Assembly: GCA_016710325.1 (NCBI GenBank)
Contig: JADJXK010000002.1
Span: 5,084,001-5,148,000, forward strand
DNA from: Candidatus Leptofilum proximum
GTDB lineage: Bacteria; Chloroflexota; Anaerolineae; Promineifilales; Promineifilaceae
DNA length: 64,000 nt
Direction: 5' to 3'
Positions 17,910 through 25,439 of the stretch are shown here, piece after piece. The notes beneath the pieces were generated by a model, which was not told the origin of the DNA, made no database searches, and worked only from the letters and a program-made list of their open reading frames with translations. The translations under genes and the position numbers were made by a program. The first letter of the stretch is position 1. Every line of letters begins with the position of its first letter.

Positions 17910-17942
17910 ATTTCCCCGGAAACTCCAAGTTTCCGGGGAAAT
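17910..17942. repeat. ATTTCCCCGGAAACT perfect hairpin before proC
   Basis: Perfect 15-bp arms (17910-17924, 17928-17942) close on a 3-base loop. The arm is the same sequence as at 13109-13165. It spans a possible upstream ATG at 17941 and ends 13 bases before the chosen proC start. Confidence 0.85.
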
Positions 17943-17955
17943 GTCTGAGGGAATT

Positions 17956-18795
17956 ATGTTTGAAGACAAAACCATTTCATTTATCGGCAGCGGTGTCATG
18001 GGCGAGGCGATGATTCGCGGCCTGCTGGGGCAGAAAAACGTGCTGCCCACCCAGATCCTGGCCGCCGATCCGTGGGGCCAGCGGCGCGAAGAGCTGGCGG
18101 ATCGCTACGGCATCAACGTCACCGACGACAACCGCGAAGCAGCCGAAAAAGGGCAAATTATTGTCCTGTCGATCAAGCCGCAGACGCTGCCTTATGTGCT
18201 GCCGGAGATTCGCGGCCATCTGCGCCGCCAGGATTTGCTGCTGTCGATTTTGGCCGGTGTGCCCATCAAGAAGCTGGCCGACGGCACGGCGCATGCGGCC
18301 GTTGTGCGATCCATGCCCAACACCCCGGCGCAAATTGGCCAGGGCATCACCGTCTGGACCAGCACGCCGGAGGTGACCGAGGTGCAAAAGCAGCAGGCGC
18401 AGGCCATTCTGGCCTCGCTGGGCCAGGAAATCTACGTCGATGAAGAAGATTACCTGGACATGGCCACCGCGCTCAGCGGGTCCGGGCCGGGGTACGTCTT
18501 TATGATGATGGAGGCGCTGATCGACGCCGGGGTGCACCTGGGTTTTTCGCGGCGCATTGCCGAGCAGCTGGTGTTCCAGACGATGCTGGGCTCGGTGGAG
18601 TACGCCATGCAGTCGGGCAAACACGTGGCCGAACTGCGTAACCAGGTCACCTCGCCCGGCGGCACCACAGCCGCGGCGCTGTACCACATGGAAAAAGGCG
18701 GCCTGCGCACCGTTATCTCGCGTGGCATCTGGGCCGCTTACGAACGCTCCGTCTCCCTGGGCAAGGGCAAGGCGGAGGATGACCCGGAAAGTTGA
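17956..18795 (+). CDS. proC: Pyrroline-5-carboxylate reductase
   Basis: This 279-residue enzyme makes L-proline from pyrroline-5-carboxylate with NAD(P)H. The N-terminal Rossmann motif FIGSGVMGEAMI, the SIKPQ strand, the RSMPNTPAQIGQG loop and the C-terminal dimer/substrate block ALSGSGPGYVF..SPGGTTAAAL are all present at family-typical spacing and length. The ATG at 17956 is preferred over 17941 because GAGGG lies five bases before it and the other ATG is buried in the hairpin arm. It is the only recognisable proline gene in the window. It is followed by a hairpin and the folate gene pabBC. Confidence 0.96.
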   Translation: MFEDKTISFIGSGVMGEAMIRGLLGQKNVLPTQILAADPWGQRREELADRYGINVTDDNREAAEKGQIIVLSIKPQTLPYVLPEIRGHLRRQDLLLSILAGVPIKKLADGTAHAAVVRSMPNTPAQIGQGITVWTSTPEVTEVQKQQAQAILASLGQEIYVDEEDYLDMATALSGSGPGYVFMMMEALIDAGVHLGFSRRIAEQLVFQTMLGSVEYAMQSGKHVAELRNQVTSPGGTTAAALYHMEKGGLRTVISRGIWAAYERSVSLGKGKAEDDPES

Positions 18796-18797
18796 CC

Positions 18798-18868
18798 GTA
18801 ATCGGTGGTCGGTTATCGGTGGTCGGTTATCGGTTCACCGTTCACCGATTACCGTTCACCGATTATCC
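18798..18868. repeat. ATCGGTGGTCGGTT hairpin with repetitive arms
   Basis: The left side repeats ATCGGTGGTCGGTT twice, and the right side repeats GTTCACCGATTA in the opposite sense, giving a long imperfect hairpin. It lies immediately before the pabBC start at 18872. Confidence 0.75.
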
Positions 18869-18871
18869 CGC

Positions 18872-20653
18872 ATGTCTCCCACAATTCTGCTGCAACACGG
18901 CCGTTCCTTCCGCAAGTTCCAAAAACCGGTGCGGGTGGTAACGGCCGTTTCCCTCCAAGAAGTTTTGCCAGCGCTGGTTGAAGTGGAAACGGCCGTGCAC
19001 GCCGAAAATCTTTATGCCGCTGGATTTATTGCCTATGAAGCGGCCGCTGCCTTTGATTTGGCCGTGCATGAGCCGCTGGAGGGGCTGCCGCTGGTGTGGT
19101 TTGGCTTGTTTGATGGATTTGAGGAGATTGGAGATTGGAGATTGGAGATTGAGCAATCTCTAATCACTAATCTCCAATCTCCAACTGTAGGCGATTGGCA
19201 GCCAGCGATTGGCCGCGCTGAGTATGATGCGGCCATTGCGCAAATTAAGGCGCGCATTGCTGCCGGGGACACCTACCAGGTGAACTACACCTTTCCCCAG
19301 CACGCCAGTTTTGCCGGGGAGCCGCTGGCTTATTTTGCTGAGCTGGTGGCGGCGCAGCAGGCCAATTATGTAGCGTACCTGGACATCGGCCGGTTTGCCA
19401 TTTGCTCGGCCTCGCCGGAGCTGTTTTTTGCGCGGGATGGCACCCGCCTGCGCTCGAAGCCGATGAAGGGAACGGCCGTGCGCGGCCTCACCCTGGCGCA
19501 AGACAAAGCCAACATGGCCTGGCTGGCCCAGTCGGAGAAAAACCGCGCCGAAAACGTAATGATTGTGGACATGATCCGCAACGACATGGGGCGGGTGGCC
19601 GACGTGGGCAGTGTGCAGGTGCCGAAGCTGTTTGAGGTGGAGCGTTACCCCACGCTGCTGCAAATGACCTCCACCGTGGAGGCCCAAACCCGCGCCGCGC
19701 TGAGCCAGATTGTAGCCAACATGTTCCCCTGCGCCTCCATCACCGGTGCGCCCAAGGTGCGCACCATGCAGCTCATCAAGGAGTTGGAGCCGCAGCCGCG
19801 CGGTGTCTACACCGGCTCGATTGGCTTCCTGGCCCCAGATGGGCAGGCGCAGTTTAACGTGGCCATCCGCACCGTGCTGATTGATCGCAAACGCGGGCAG
19901 GCGACCTACGGCGTGGGCAGCGGCATCGTCTGGGATTCGGTGGCGGCGGAGGAGTACGAGGAGTGCCGGGTGAAATCCAGGGTGCTGACGGAGAAACGGC
20001 AGTCATTCCAACTGATCGAAACGATGTTGTGGCAGCCCGACGGTGGCCTCTTTTTGCTGGACGAGCACCTGGCCCGGCTGCGCAGTTCGGCTGAATATTT
20101 TGGGATTGAGTGGGTGGAAACGGCTGTACTCGCCGAACTTGAATCACTGTGCCAGACCCTCACCGAGCCAGTCAAAGTGCGATTACTGCTGGGGCAGGAC
20201 GGCCGTTTTACGCTGCAAGCCGTGCCGCTGAGCGTCGGCGCCCGGCCTGATCCGGTGCGCGTGGGGCTGGCGCAAACGCCGGTCGATTCGCAAACCGTCT
20301 GGCTGTACCATAAAACCACCCGCCGCGACCTGTACGACGCGGCTCGTGCCTCCCGCCCCGACTGCGATGACGTGCTCCTGCACAACGAGCGCGGCGAGCT
20401 GACCGAGGCCAGCAGCTCCAACATCGCCCTGCTGCTGGACGGCGAGCTGGTGACACCGCCGATTGAATCTGGCCTGCTAGGCGGCACGTTTCGCAGCTAT
20501 CTGCTCAAAACCCCCCAGGGTTTTCAAAATCCGGGTGGTTTGTCCCTGCGCGAAAAGGTCTTGCACCTTGCTGATTTAGAGCGGTGCGAGGGGATTTTTT
20601 TGCTGAATTCGGTTAGGGGGTGGGGAACGGCCGTTTATGTGCCGAATCTATGA
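18872..20653 (+). CDS. pabB: Aminodeoxychorismate synthase component I fused to 4-amino-4-deoxychorismate lyase
   Basis: This 593-residue bifunctional protein makes para-aminobenzoate for folate. Residues about 1-370 are the chorismate-binding PabB domain, with SKPMKGTAVRG, MIVDMIRNDMGRVA and SITGAPKVRTMQLI. Residues about 375-593 are a PabC-type fold IV aminotransferase lyase, with the candidate PLP Lys in WLYHKTTRR and the EASSSNIALL signature. ATG 18872 follows a repeat hairpin; earlier in-frame codons run back through proC and are not credible. Residues about 85-104 (EIGDWRLEIEQS..) are encoded by a palindromic repeat at 19123-19182 that falls before the chorismate core and looks inserted in frame. 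A glutamine amidotransferase (PabA) gene is not in the window. Confidence 0.92.
   Translation: MSPTILLQHGRSFRKFQKPVRVVTAVSLQEVLPALVEVETAVHAENLYAAGFIAYEAAAAFDLAVHEPLEGLPLVWFGLFDGFEEIGDWRLEIEQSLITNLQSPTVGDWQPAIGRAEYDAAIAQIKARIAAGDTYQVNYTFPQHASFAGEPLAYFAELVAAQQANYVAYLDIGRFAICSASPELFFARDGTRLRSKPMKGTAVRGLTLAQDKANMAWLAQSEKNRAENVMIVDMIRNDMGRVADVGSVQVPKLFEVERYPTLLQMTSTVEAQTRAALSQIVANMFPCASITGAPKVRTMQLIKELEPQPRGVYTGSIGFLAPDGQAQFNVAIRTVLIDRKRGQATYGVGSGIVWDSVAAEEYEECRVKSRVLTEKRQSFQLIETMLWQPDGGLFLLDEHLARLRSSAEYFGIEWVETAVLAELESLCQTLTEPVKVRLLLGQDGRFTLQAVPLSVGARPDPVRVGLAQTPVDSQTVWLYHKTTRRDLYDAARASRPDCDDVLLHNERGELTEASSSNIALLLDGELVTPPIESGLLGGTFRSYLLKTPQGFQNPGGLSLREKVLHLADLERCEGIFLLNSVRGWGTAVYVPNL
19123..19182. 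repeat. GGAGATTGG palindromic repeat inside pabBC
   Basis: Three tandem GGAGATT words on the left pair with AATCTCCAATCTCC on the right. It is exactly 60 bases and adds 20 codons in frame. It belongs to the same family as 1833-1906 and 40685-40749. Confidence 0.82.
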
Positions 20654-20728
20654 AAAAAAATATAACCTGTGTACCTCTCAACAACCTGTACAATAAAGGC
20701 TTTGGCACATAACACAAGGAGAAGAAAA

Positions 20729-21175
20729 ATGACTTTAGTTGAATTGATTGTCTTGCTGGTTGTGGCTGCCATTGTTGGTTTTATTGGCCAATCGTTGGGC
20801 GGGTATAAACGAGACAGCATTTTGCTGGCAATTGTGTTGGGTTTTATTGGTGCCTTTCTGGGCACCTGGCTGGTACGCACATTTAACTTGCCAGTCATTC
20901 TGCAGATAACGGTGGCAGGAGTCGATTTCCCGCTGGTTTGGGCCATTATTGGTGCCGCATTGTTAGTTGGGCTGATGGGGGTAACAAACAGTCGGCGTGG
21001 CTATCGCTGGGGCGTCACGCCGCCTTCGCGGGCGGTATTGGTCGTGTCGATTGTCCTGGCAGTGCTGGCTGTTCTGGTCTGGCTCGGCGTTTTAGCCGCC
21101 ACTTTTTCTGCCTGGGCTTTGTTGGTAACCGCTTATATTGTGCTGCTGCTAGGCAACCTGGTGCACGGTTTATAA
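20729..21175 (+). CDS. GlsB/YeaQ/YmgE-like (transglycosylase-associated) membrane protein
   Basis: This 148-residue membrane protein starts at ATG 20729 with AAGGAG upstream. The first 60 residues (VVAAIVGFIGQSLGGYKRD..VLGFIGAFLG) match the GlsB/YeaQ/YmgE family pattern of small glycine-rich membrane proteins. About five hydrophobic segments are visible in total, with an added C-terminal pair beyond the usual length of about 80-90 residues. Family members are often stress-associated in enterobacteria, but their molecular role is unclear. Just downstream lies a decayed copy of the tail of the preceding pabBC gene, so this gene sits between two copies of that sequence. Confidence 0.72.
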   Translation: MTLVELIVLLVVAAIVGFIGQSLGGYKRDSILLAIVLGFIGAFLGTWLVRTFNLPVILQITVAGVDFPLVWAIIGAALLVGLMGVTNSRRGYRWGVTPPSRAVLVVSIVLAVLAVLVWLGVLAATFSAWALLVTAYIVLLLGNLVHGL

Positions 21176-21184
21176 CGAGGATTT

Positions 21185-21299
21185 GCTCCTCCCTGCGCAC
21201 AAAAGTCCGCACGATAACTGATTTGAAGCGGTGTGAGGAGATTGCTGAATGCGGTCAGGGAATGGCGAACGGCCGTTTACTACGTGCCGCATCCGTAAG
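21185..21299 (+). pseudogene. Decayed duplicate of the 3' end of pabC
   Basis: About 115 bases align with the end of pabBC (about 20540-20653), from the TCCCTGCGC region through GATTT.AGCGGTG and GAACGGCCGTTTA to the stop. In one frame it still reads SLRTKVRTITDLKRCEEI against SLREKVLHLADLERCEGI, then shifts frame. It is a relic of a duplicated or second lyase gene. The end of the reverse-strand gene at 21255 runs into it. Confidence 0.7.
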
Positions 21300-22370
21300 C
21301 AAAATGTAGCCAGCTACTATAGTGTTCATGACGCTCAAAATGAGAAAGGCAGATCGCTTCCAGTTTGGCGTGGGAATGCGGCTTAACTCGCCTGTTGAAC
21401 GGTCAAGCTGGTATAGATTTGAAGTCAAGTCAAAATCCCCTAAATTTTCTACGTTTGCGGCAATGGAAACAACGGCCGTATTTTGGTCTGTGGAGAGTGC
21501 CAGTAATTCTCCATGACTGTTGTAGGTCAAAGCTTTTCTGATGTCTCCAGGGAGTTCTTGCAGTCTGCTGATGGACAATTCTTCATATTGTTCGGGGGGA
21601 ATGAGACGGTAATCCATCTGAGCGTACTCATAAACGCCATACCGGCTGGTGTGTCCATCTGTCGCCGTAAACAGTAGGAAATCATCTGAAACGAACTCGA
21701 CCTCCTCGATGGCGAAGTTACTGCTGGGAGCAAACAGGAGGTTGGACAGTGAGGTTGTTGTATTTGCCACTTGATCGTGGAGAAGTACTGTTTCATATCC
21801 TTGGAGCCAGGCTTGAAACCAAAGGAAACGGCCGTCCTGCGAAAATTTCATATCGTTGGTTCGGTCAAGTCCTATGCCCTCAGGGAGAGGCACCTCTTTT
21901 GTGGTTTGCGTGCTGATGTCGTAGAGGTGGAGCGCTGCCGTTGGCCAGGCATCGCGAGTTTTGTTGTAGGTAACGGCAAAGAAGGCGATGAATTTTCCGT
22001 TCTCTGAGATTTTGGGATTTTCAAGGCTCACGAAAGGATGCCACAGCCCCGTGGAAACCTGCCTGGTTTCAGCTGCGTCTCGATTATAGAGAAATAGACC
22101 TTTGCTGCTGCCACTATTGCCATACCTTAGTGAATTAGCCGTAGAAGTGTAAGCCACAAGTTGCCCATCGCCCGATATGGAAGCATCGTAAGTTGGATAC
22201 ACGTAGCCTTTTCTGCCAATGCTTGGCACCAGAATGCCAACATGCGTGTGATCATAGGGCAAATAAAGAGAAACAATGGGGAAGAAGAGAAATGCGCCTA
22301 TAACGGCCGTTGCCAGCAAAAGAATCCCTAACAAAAATCCAGACTTGCGATGAAACATTAAGTCGTACAT
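21255..22370 (-). CDS. Membrane-anchored WD40-like (PD40/TolB) beta-propeller protein
   Basis: This 371-residue protein is placed from ATG 22370 because GGGAGG lies five bases upstream, although the frame is open further out to 22496. A membrane segment near residues 11-35 is followed by repeats of the TolB/PD40 type (ISGDGQLVAYTS, ISENGKFIAFFA, FSQDGRFLWFQA) that build a propeller outside the membrane. A second hydrophobic segment (SAFLILSVMNTIVAGYILL) precedes a short tail. That tail is encoded across the pabC relic on the opposite strand, so the native C-terminus may have been altered. No partner gene or ligand is evident. Confidence 0.7.
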   Translation of the reverse strand: MYDLMFHRKSGFLLGILLLATAVIGAFLFFPIVSLYLPYDHTHVGILVPSIGRKGYVYPTYDASISGDGQLVAYTSTANSLRYGNSGSSKGLFLYNRDAAETRQVSTGLWHPFVSLENPKISENGKFIAFFAVTYNKTRDAWPTAALHLYDISTQTTKEVPLPEGIGLDRTNDMKFSQDGRFLWFQAWLQGYETVLLHDQVANTTTSLSNLLFAPSSNFAIEEVEFVSDDFLLFTATDGHTSRYGVYEYAQMDYRLIPPEQYEELSISRLQELPGDIRKALTYNSHGELLALSTDQNTAVVSIAANVENLGDFDLTSNLYQLDRSTGELSRIPTPNWKRSAFLILSVMNTIVAGYILLTDAARSKRPFAIP

Positions 22371-22492
22371 ACGATCCTCCCGGTTGGCTTCCTCACCAAG
22401 CATAAAGAGAGAAAACCGCAAGCTCAAGCACTCAAGTGTGACCGAAGGAATGATTTTGCACAGGCGGTGAGGTAGGGAACGGCCGTATTCCT

Positions 22493-23269
22493 TCAACCTT
22501 GCAGACCCGCCAGGATAAACGGCCGTTTCTTCCCCAAATACGCAATATCCGCCTGGTACAGCAGGTGGTGACCATCAGCCAGGTTGGCGATAAACGCTTC
22601 GTTGCCCTTTTGTGCTTCCGCCTGCATGTGGTTGACCAACGTTTGCAGCCGCAAAATCATCATCTCTACCAGGGCATGCCGCTGTGCAACGGGAAAGCCA
22701 TACGCCTCGCAAAAGAGGCGCGCCCGGCCGATTTGTGTCTCCAGATCGCCCCGGCCATCCGGGTTTTGCGGATGGGTGAACGGCGCCCAGCGGTAGAGCG
22801 CGTAGGCGATGTCCCAAATTCTGGGGCCGGGATGGGCCGTGTCAAAGTCGATGATGCCCACTGCCCGACGGCCGTTCAGAACCACGTTGTACGGCGCAAA
22901 ATCACCGTGGCAGATGACCTCGACGGGCGTTTGGGTAGGCAGCTGCCAGGTGTGGCTCTCTAGATTTTGGGCGAGAAAAGAGCGCGTTGCCTCGTGGTAA
23001 ACACGCAGCAGGTGGGCTGCCGAAACCAGGGCTTCCTGGCTGGCGGCCGCTGCGCTCAGCGGGTAGTTGCACACTTCCCCGGACAGAAAGGTGACCATTT
23101 CATTGCCTGCGTCATCAAAGCCGAGCGGTTCGGGAACGGCCGTAAACCCCACCACCCGCACGTGCCGCAGCAAAGCATGAACTGATGGGGTCCACGGACC
23201 TGCTGGCCGGTGCACCACCGCACCCTTGCGGACAATCTGATTTTCCCGCCCACCTTGTAGATATTCCAT
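22493..23269 (-). CDS. Aminoglycoside phosphotransferase (APH)-family kinase
   Basis: This 258-residue protein has the small-molecule kinase fold of APH/choline kinases. The catalytic loop is VICHGDFAPYNVVLNG with Asp123, and the metal-binding motif is IIDFDTA with Asp141. The N-lobe is short and has a poorly conserved nucleotide loop (EVCNYP region). Substrates in this family range from aminoglycosides to choline, homoserine and sugars; the context does not choose. There is no strong ribosome-binding site at the ATG. The VapC gene lies 18 bases upstream on the same strand. Confidence 0.85.
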   Translation of the reverse strand: MEYLQGGRENQIVRKGAVVHRPAGPWTPSVHALLRHVRVVGFTAVPEPLGFDDAGNEMVTFLSGEVCNYPLSAAAASQEALVSAAHLLRVYHEATRSFLAQNLESHTWQLPTQTPVEVICHGDFAPYNVVLNGRRAVGIIDFDTAHPGPRIWDIAYALYRWAPFTHPQNPDGRGDLETQIGRARLFCEAYGFPVAQRHALVEMMILRLQTLVNHMQAEAQKGNEAFIANLADGHHLLYQADIAYLGKKRPFILAGLQG

Positions 23270-23287
23270 GAGATTTTGGCGAGAGGG

Positions 23288-23671
23288 CTACTTGTTATAG
23301 GGAGCAACAGTATTCAAATTGGGGATTGCTGCATAATGTTTGCGGTTGAAGGTATACAGCGGGAGGTTAAGAGCAACGGCCGTTTGGCCAATCAAGGCGT
23401 CTAGCATGCCAATCCCCTGGCTCAAATGGCTGCTAGCAAAAATTTCAAGCGCTGTTTCGCACGTTTCTGGCAGGGGCCAGACCGTGTCAAATCCAGTTAA
23501 AACCTGTTCTACCTGAGCCTGATCTATTTTGTTGCGACAGCCTTGCAAAAGCTCCATAACCACAAACCCAGGCAGAATAATTTCTTCTTCGCCCAACGAA
23601 TCGAGCCAGGCGACAGCTGGCTGATGCCGACGCAGTAAGTCGATCATGACATCACTGTCCAGAACTATCAT
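23288..23671 (-). CDS. vapC: VapC-like PIN-domain toxin
   Basis: This 127-residue ribonuclease-type toxin has the acidic PIN residues in place: Asp5 and Asp7 (VLDSDVMIDLL), Glu40 (VVMELLQG) and Asp91 (GMLDALIG). Its start overlaps the end of the antitoxin gene by 20 bases, the usual arrangement for translational coupling. VapC proteins cut tRNA or rRNA when the antitoxin is lost. Confidence 0.9.
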   Translation of the reverse strand: MIVLDSDVMIDLLRRHQPAVAWLDSLGEEEIILPGFVVMELLQGCRNKIDQAQVEQVLTGFDTVWPLPETCETALEIFASSHLSQGIGMLDALIGQTAVALNLPLYTFNRKHYAAIPNLNTVAPYNK

Positions 23672-23951
23672 CTACAATCCCATCCACGTCGTATCGTTGT
23701 TGGGCTTTTTCACGCAGCTGTCGGGCATAGGCGGCGCTGTCGCTAATATCCTCTCGATCTTCCCAGAGACCAATGAGACCAGATTCCAGCAGCTGCTTGG
23801 CCGTCAGGCGGGGTCTGCTAGACTGTTCGGGTGTGCTGATGAACAGCAAGACCTCAACCTGTTGTCCGGCCTCGACAGGCAAATTGCGAATGGTTAATTC
23901 ACCCTTCTTTTGAATTGTTTGCTGCCTGCGAATCGCTTCCATCGTTTTCAC
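23652..23951 (-). CDS. vapB: VapB-like antitoxin
   Basis: This 99-residue protein sits directly before and overlapping the PIN toxin. Its N-terminal half (IQKKGELTIRNLPVEAGQQVEVLLF) fits a swapped-hairpin AbrB-like strand pattern for DNA binding. The C-terminal half (SDSAAYARQLREKAQQRYDVDG) is the charged, probably disordered region that wraps the toxin. By analogy the pair represses its own promoter in 23952-24017, where no clear operator palindrome is visible. Confidence 0.75.
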   Translation of the reverse strand: MKTMEAIRRQQTIQKKGELTIRNLPVEAGQQVEVLLFISTPEQSSRPRLTAKQLLESGLIGLWEDREDISDSAAYARQLREKAQQRYDVDGIVDDSSGQ

Positions 23952-24017
23952 CTCACCACGGTCAGATCCAGCCAGATAGGAAAATTATAACAGGGAAGAT
24001 CGAGAGGGTAAACGGGC

Positions 24018-25037
24018 TTACGAGCCGCTCCGGGCTTTTACAATTTCGGCCATGATGGAGAGGGCGATTTCCTCCGGGGTCTGTGCGCCAATGTCCAGGC
24101 CGATGGGGCCGTGAATCCGGCCAATCTCTTCATCGCTAAAGCCGTAACCGCGCAGCCGCTCGATGCGCTTGTTGTGGGTTTTGTTGCTGCCCAAAGCGCC
24201 AATGTAAAACGGCTCAGCCTTTAAGAGGATTTTTAAGGCCGGATCGTCAATTTTGGGATCGTGGGTGAGCAGGGCCACGGCCGTTTCCGGTGTCACCTCC
24301 ACTTCGGCAAACGCTTTGTCTGGCCACGCCTGGATGAGCTGATCGACGTGCGGGAAGCGCTCGTCGCTGCCAAAGGCGCGGCGCGGGTCGATCACCAGGG
24401 TGCGGTAGCCCAGCGTCTTGGCGTAGCTGGTGAGGGCAATGGCGATGTGTACGCCGCCAACTATGATCAGCGTTGGCGCGGGGCGCACGGTGTCGATGAA
24501 TACCTCCACTTCGTCGTTGAGCTGGACGCGCTGGGGATGAACCGCTTTGGCTTCGGCGGCAATTGCCTGGGCATCCAGCGCCGCATCGCCCAACGAACCC
24601 AATCGCTCTCCGGCCCGGCTGACGGCCAGCTTGCGCCCCAGCCGTTCCTCTGGTCCGCGAATGACGGTGATGGCTGCACCTGCTGCGTCGTTTTCTATAA
24701 GATTGTGCATGAAGTGGTAAACGGCCGTGTCCAACGGCTCCACAAACACCTCAATTGTGCCACCACAGGCCAGGCCCACGTCCCAGGCGGTCTCGTCGGC
24801 CACGCCAAAGTGCAGCAGCTTGGGTTGGTTGGCTTGTAGAGCGGCCGTGCCTTCCTCGTAGACTGCCCCTTCCACGCAGCCCCCGCTCACCGAACCGCTC
24901 ATACGGCCGTCCGGCGTCAGGGCCATCTTGGCCCCTACCTTGCGCGGGGCGGAGCCCCAGGTTTGTACCACCGTGGCCAGCGCCACCGGCTGGTTGTCTT
25001 CATGCCACCGGTTGATATCGTCGATTACTTCTTTCAT
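24018..25037 (-). CDS. xdhC: XdhC/CoxI family molybdenum-cofactor insertion factor
   Basis: This 339-residue protein helps sulfurate and insert molybdenum cofactor into Mo hydroxylases. The N-terminal XdhC_CoxI domain shows TWGSAPRKVGAKMAL and SGSVSGGCVEGAVYEE with the conserved Cys, plus ACGGTIEVF. The C-terminal Rossmann-like domain (TLIIVGGVHIAIAL..VIDPRRAF) and its GALGSNKTHNKRIERL motif are complete. The start has GAGGT six bases upstream. Its likely client is the CoxMLS-type enzyme at 46582-50251, over 20 kb away. Confidence 0.93.
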   Translation of the reverse strand: MKEVIDDINRWHEDNQPVALATVVQTWGSAPRKVGAKMALTPDGRMSGSVSGGCVEGAVYEEGTAALQANQPKLLHFGVADETAWDVGLACGGTIEVFVEPLDTAVYHFMHNLIENDAAGAAITVIRGPEERLGRKLAVSRAGERLGSLGDAALDAQAIAAEAKAVHPQRVQLNDEVEVFIDTVRPAPTLIIVGGVHIAIALTSYAKTLGYRTLVIDPRRAFGSDERFPHVDQLIQAWPDKAFAEVEVTPETAVALLTHDPKIDDPALKILLKAEPFYIGALGSNKTHNKRIERLRGYGFSDEEIGRIHGPIGLDIGAQTPEEIALSIMAEIVKARSGS

Positions 25038-25057
25038 TTTTGACCTCGGTTCCTAGG

Positions 25058-25316
25058 GCTGAAGCCCCAGGCTAAATAGCTGAAGCCCCAGGCTAAATAG
25101 CTGAAGCCCCAGGCTAAATAGCTGAAGCCCCAGGCTAAATAGCTGAAGCCCCAGGCTAAATAGCTGAAGCCCCAGGCTAAATAGCTGAAGCCCCAGGCTA
25201 AATAGCTGAAGCCCCAGGCTAAATAGCTTTGCCCCAGGCTAAATAGCTTTGCCCCAGGCTAAATAGCTGTTGCCCCAGGCTAAATAGCTGTTGCCCCAGG
25301 CTAAATAGCTGTTGCC
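25058..25316. repeat. Tandem array of twelve 21-bp units
   Basis: Eight identical copies of GCTGAAGCCCCAGGCTAAATA (25058-25225) are followed by two 20-bp variants with TTTG and two 21-bp variants with TGTTG, then a 9-base partial unit. Each unit can form a small AGCC/GGCT stem. There are no spacers, so this is not CRISPR. It lies between xdhC and the endonuclease III gene; the 402-base gap holds no gene. Confidence 0.95.
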
Positions 25317-25333
25317 TTGTTAGCACCTCCGTG

Positions 25334-25423
25334 CATTTTCCCTCATAGCCTGGGGATTTATCGCGGTGCAGATTAATGGCCCGGCGGCCGCTGTCATTTT
25401 CCCTCATAGCCTGGGGATTTATC
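25334..25423. repeat. Pair of 29-bp direct repeats containing TAGCCTGGGG
   Basis: A 29-base sequence containing CCCTCATAGCCTGGGGATT occurs at 25334-25362 and 25395-25423, separated by 32 bases. Its TAGCCTGGGG core is the reverse complement of part of the neighbouring tandem unit, so both probably share an origin. It lies directly downstream of the endonuclease III stop codon. Confidence 0.8.
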
Positions 25424-25439
25424 CCCGGGTTTTCGATTG

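Noticed and set aside
18557..18871. Longer N-terminus for the PabB-PabC protein
   Set aside because: The extra 105 codons run antiparallel in frame choice through the end of proC and the hairpin repeat, and do not resemble PabB.
25334..25423. Possible two-repeat CRISPR (29-bp repeats, 32-bp spacer)
   Set aside because: Dimensions fit, but there are only two repeats, no cas gene nearby, and the repeat shares its TAGCCTGGGG core with the adjacent spacerless tandem array.
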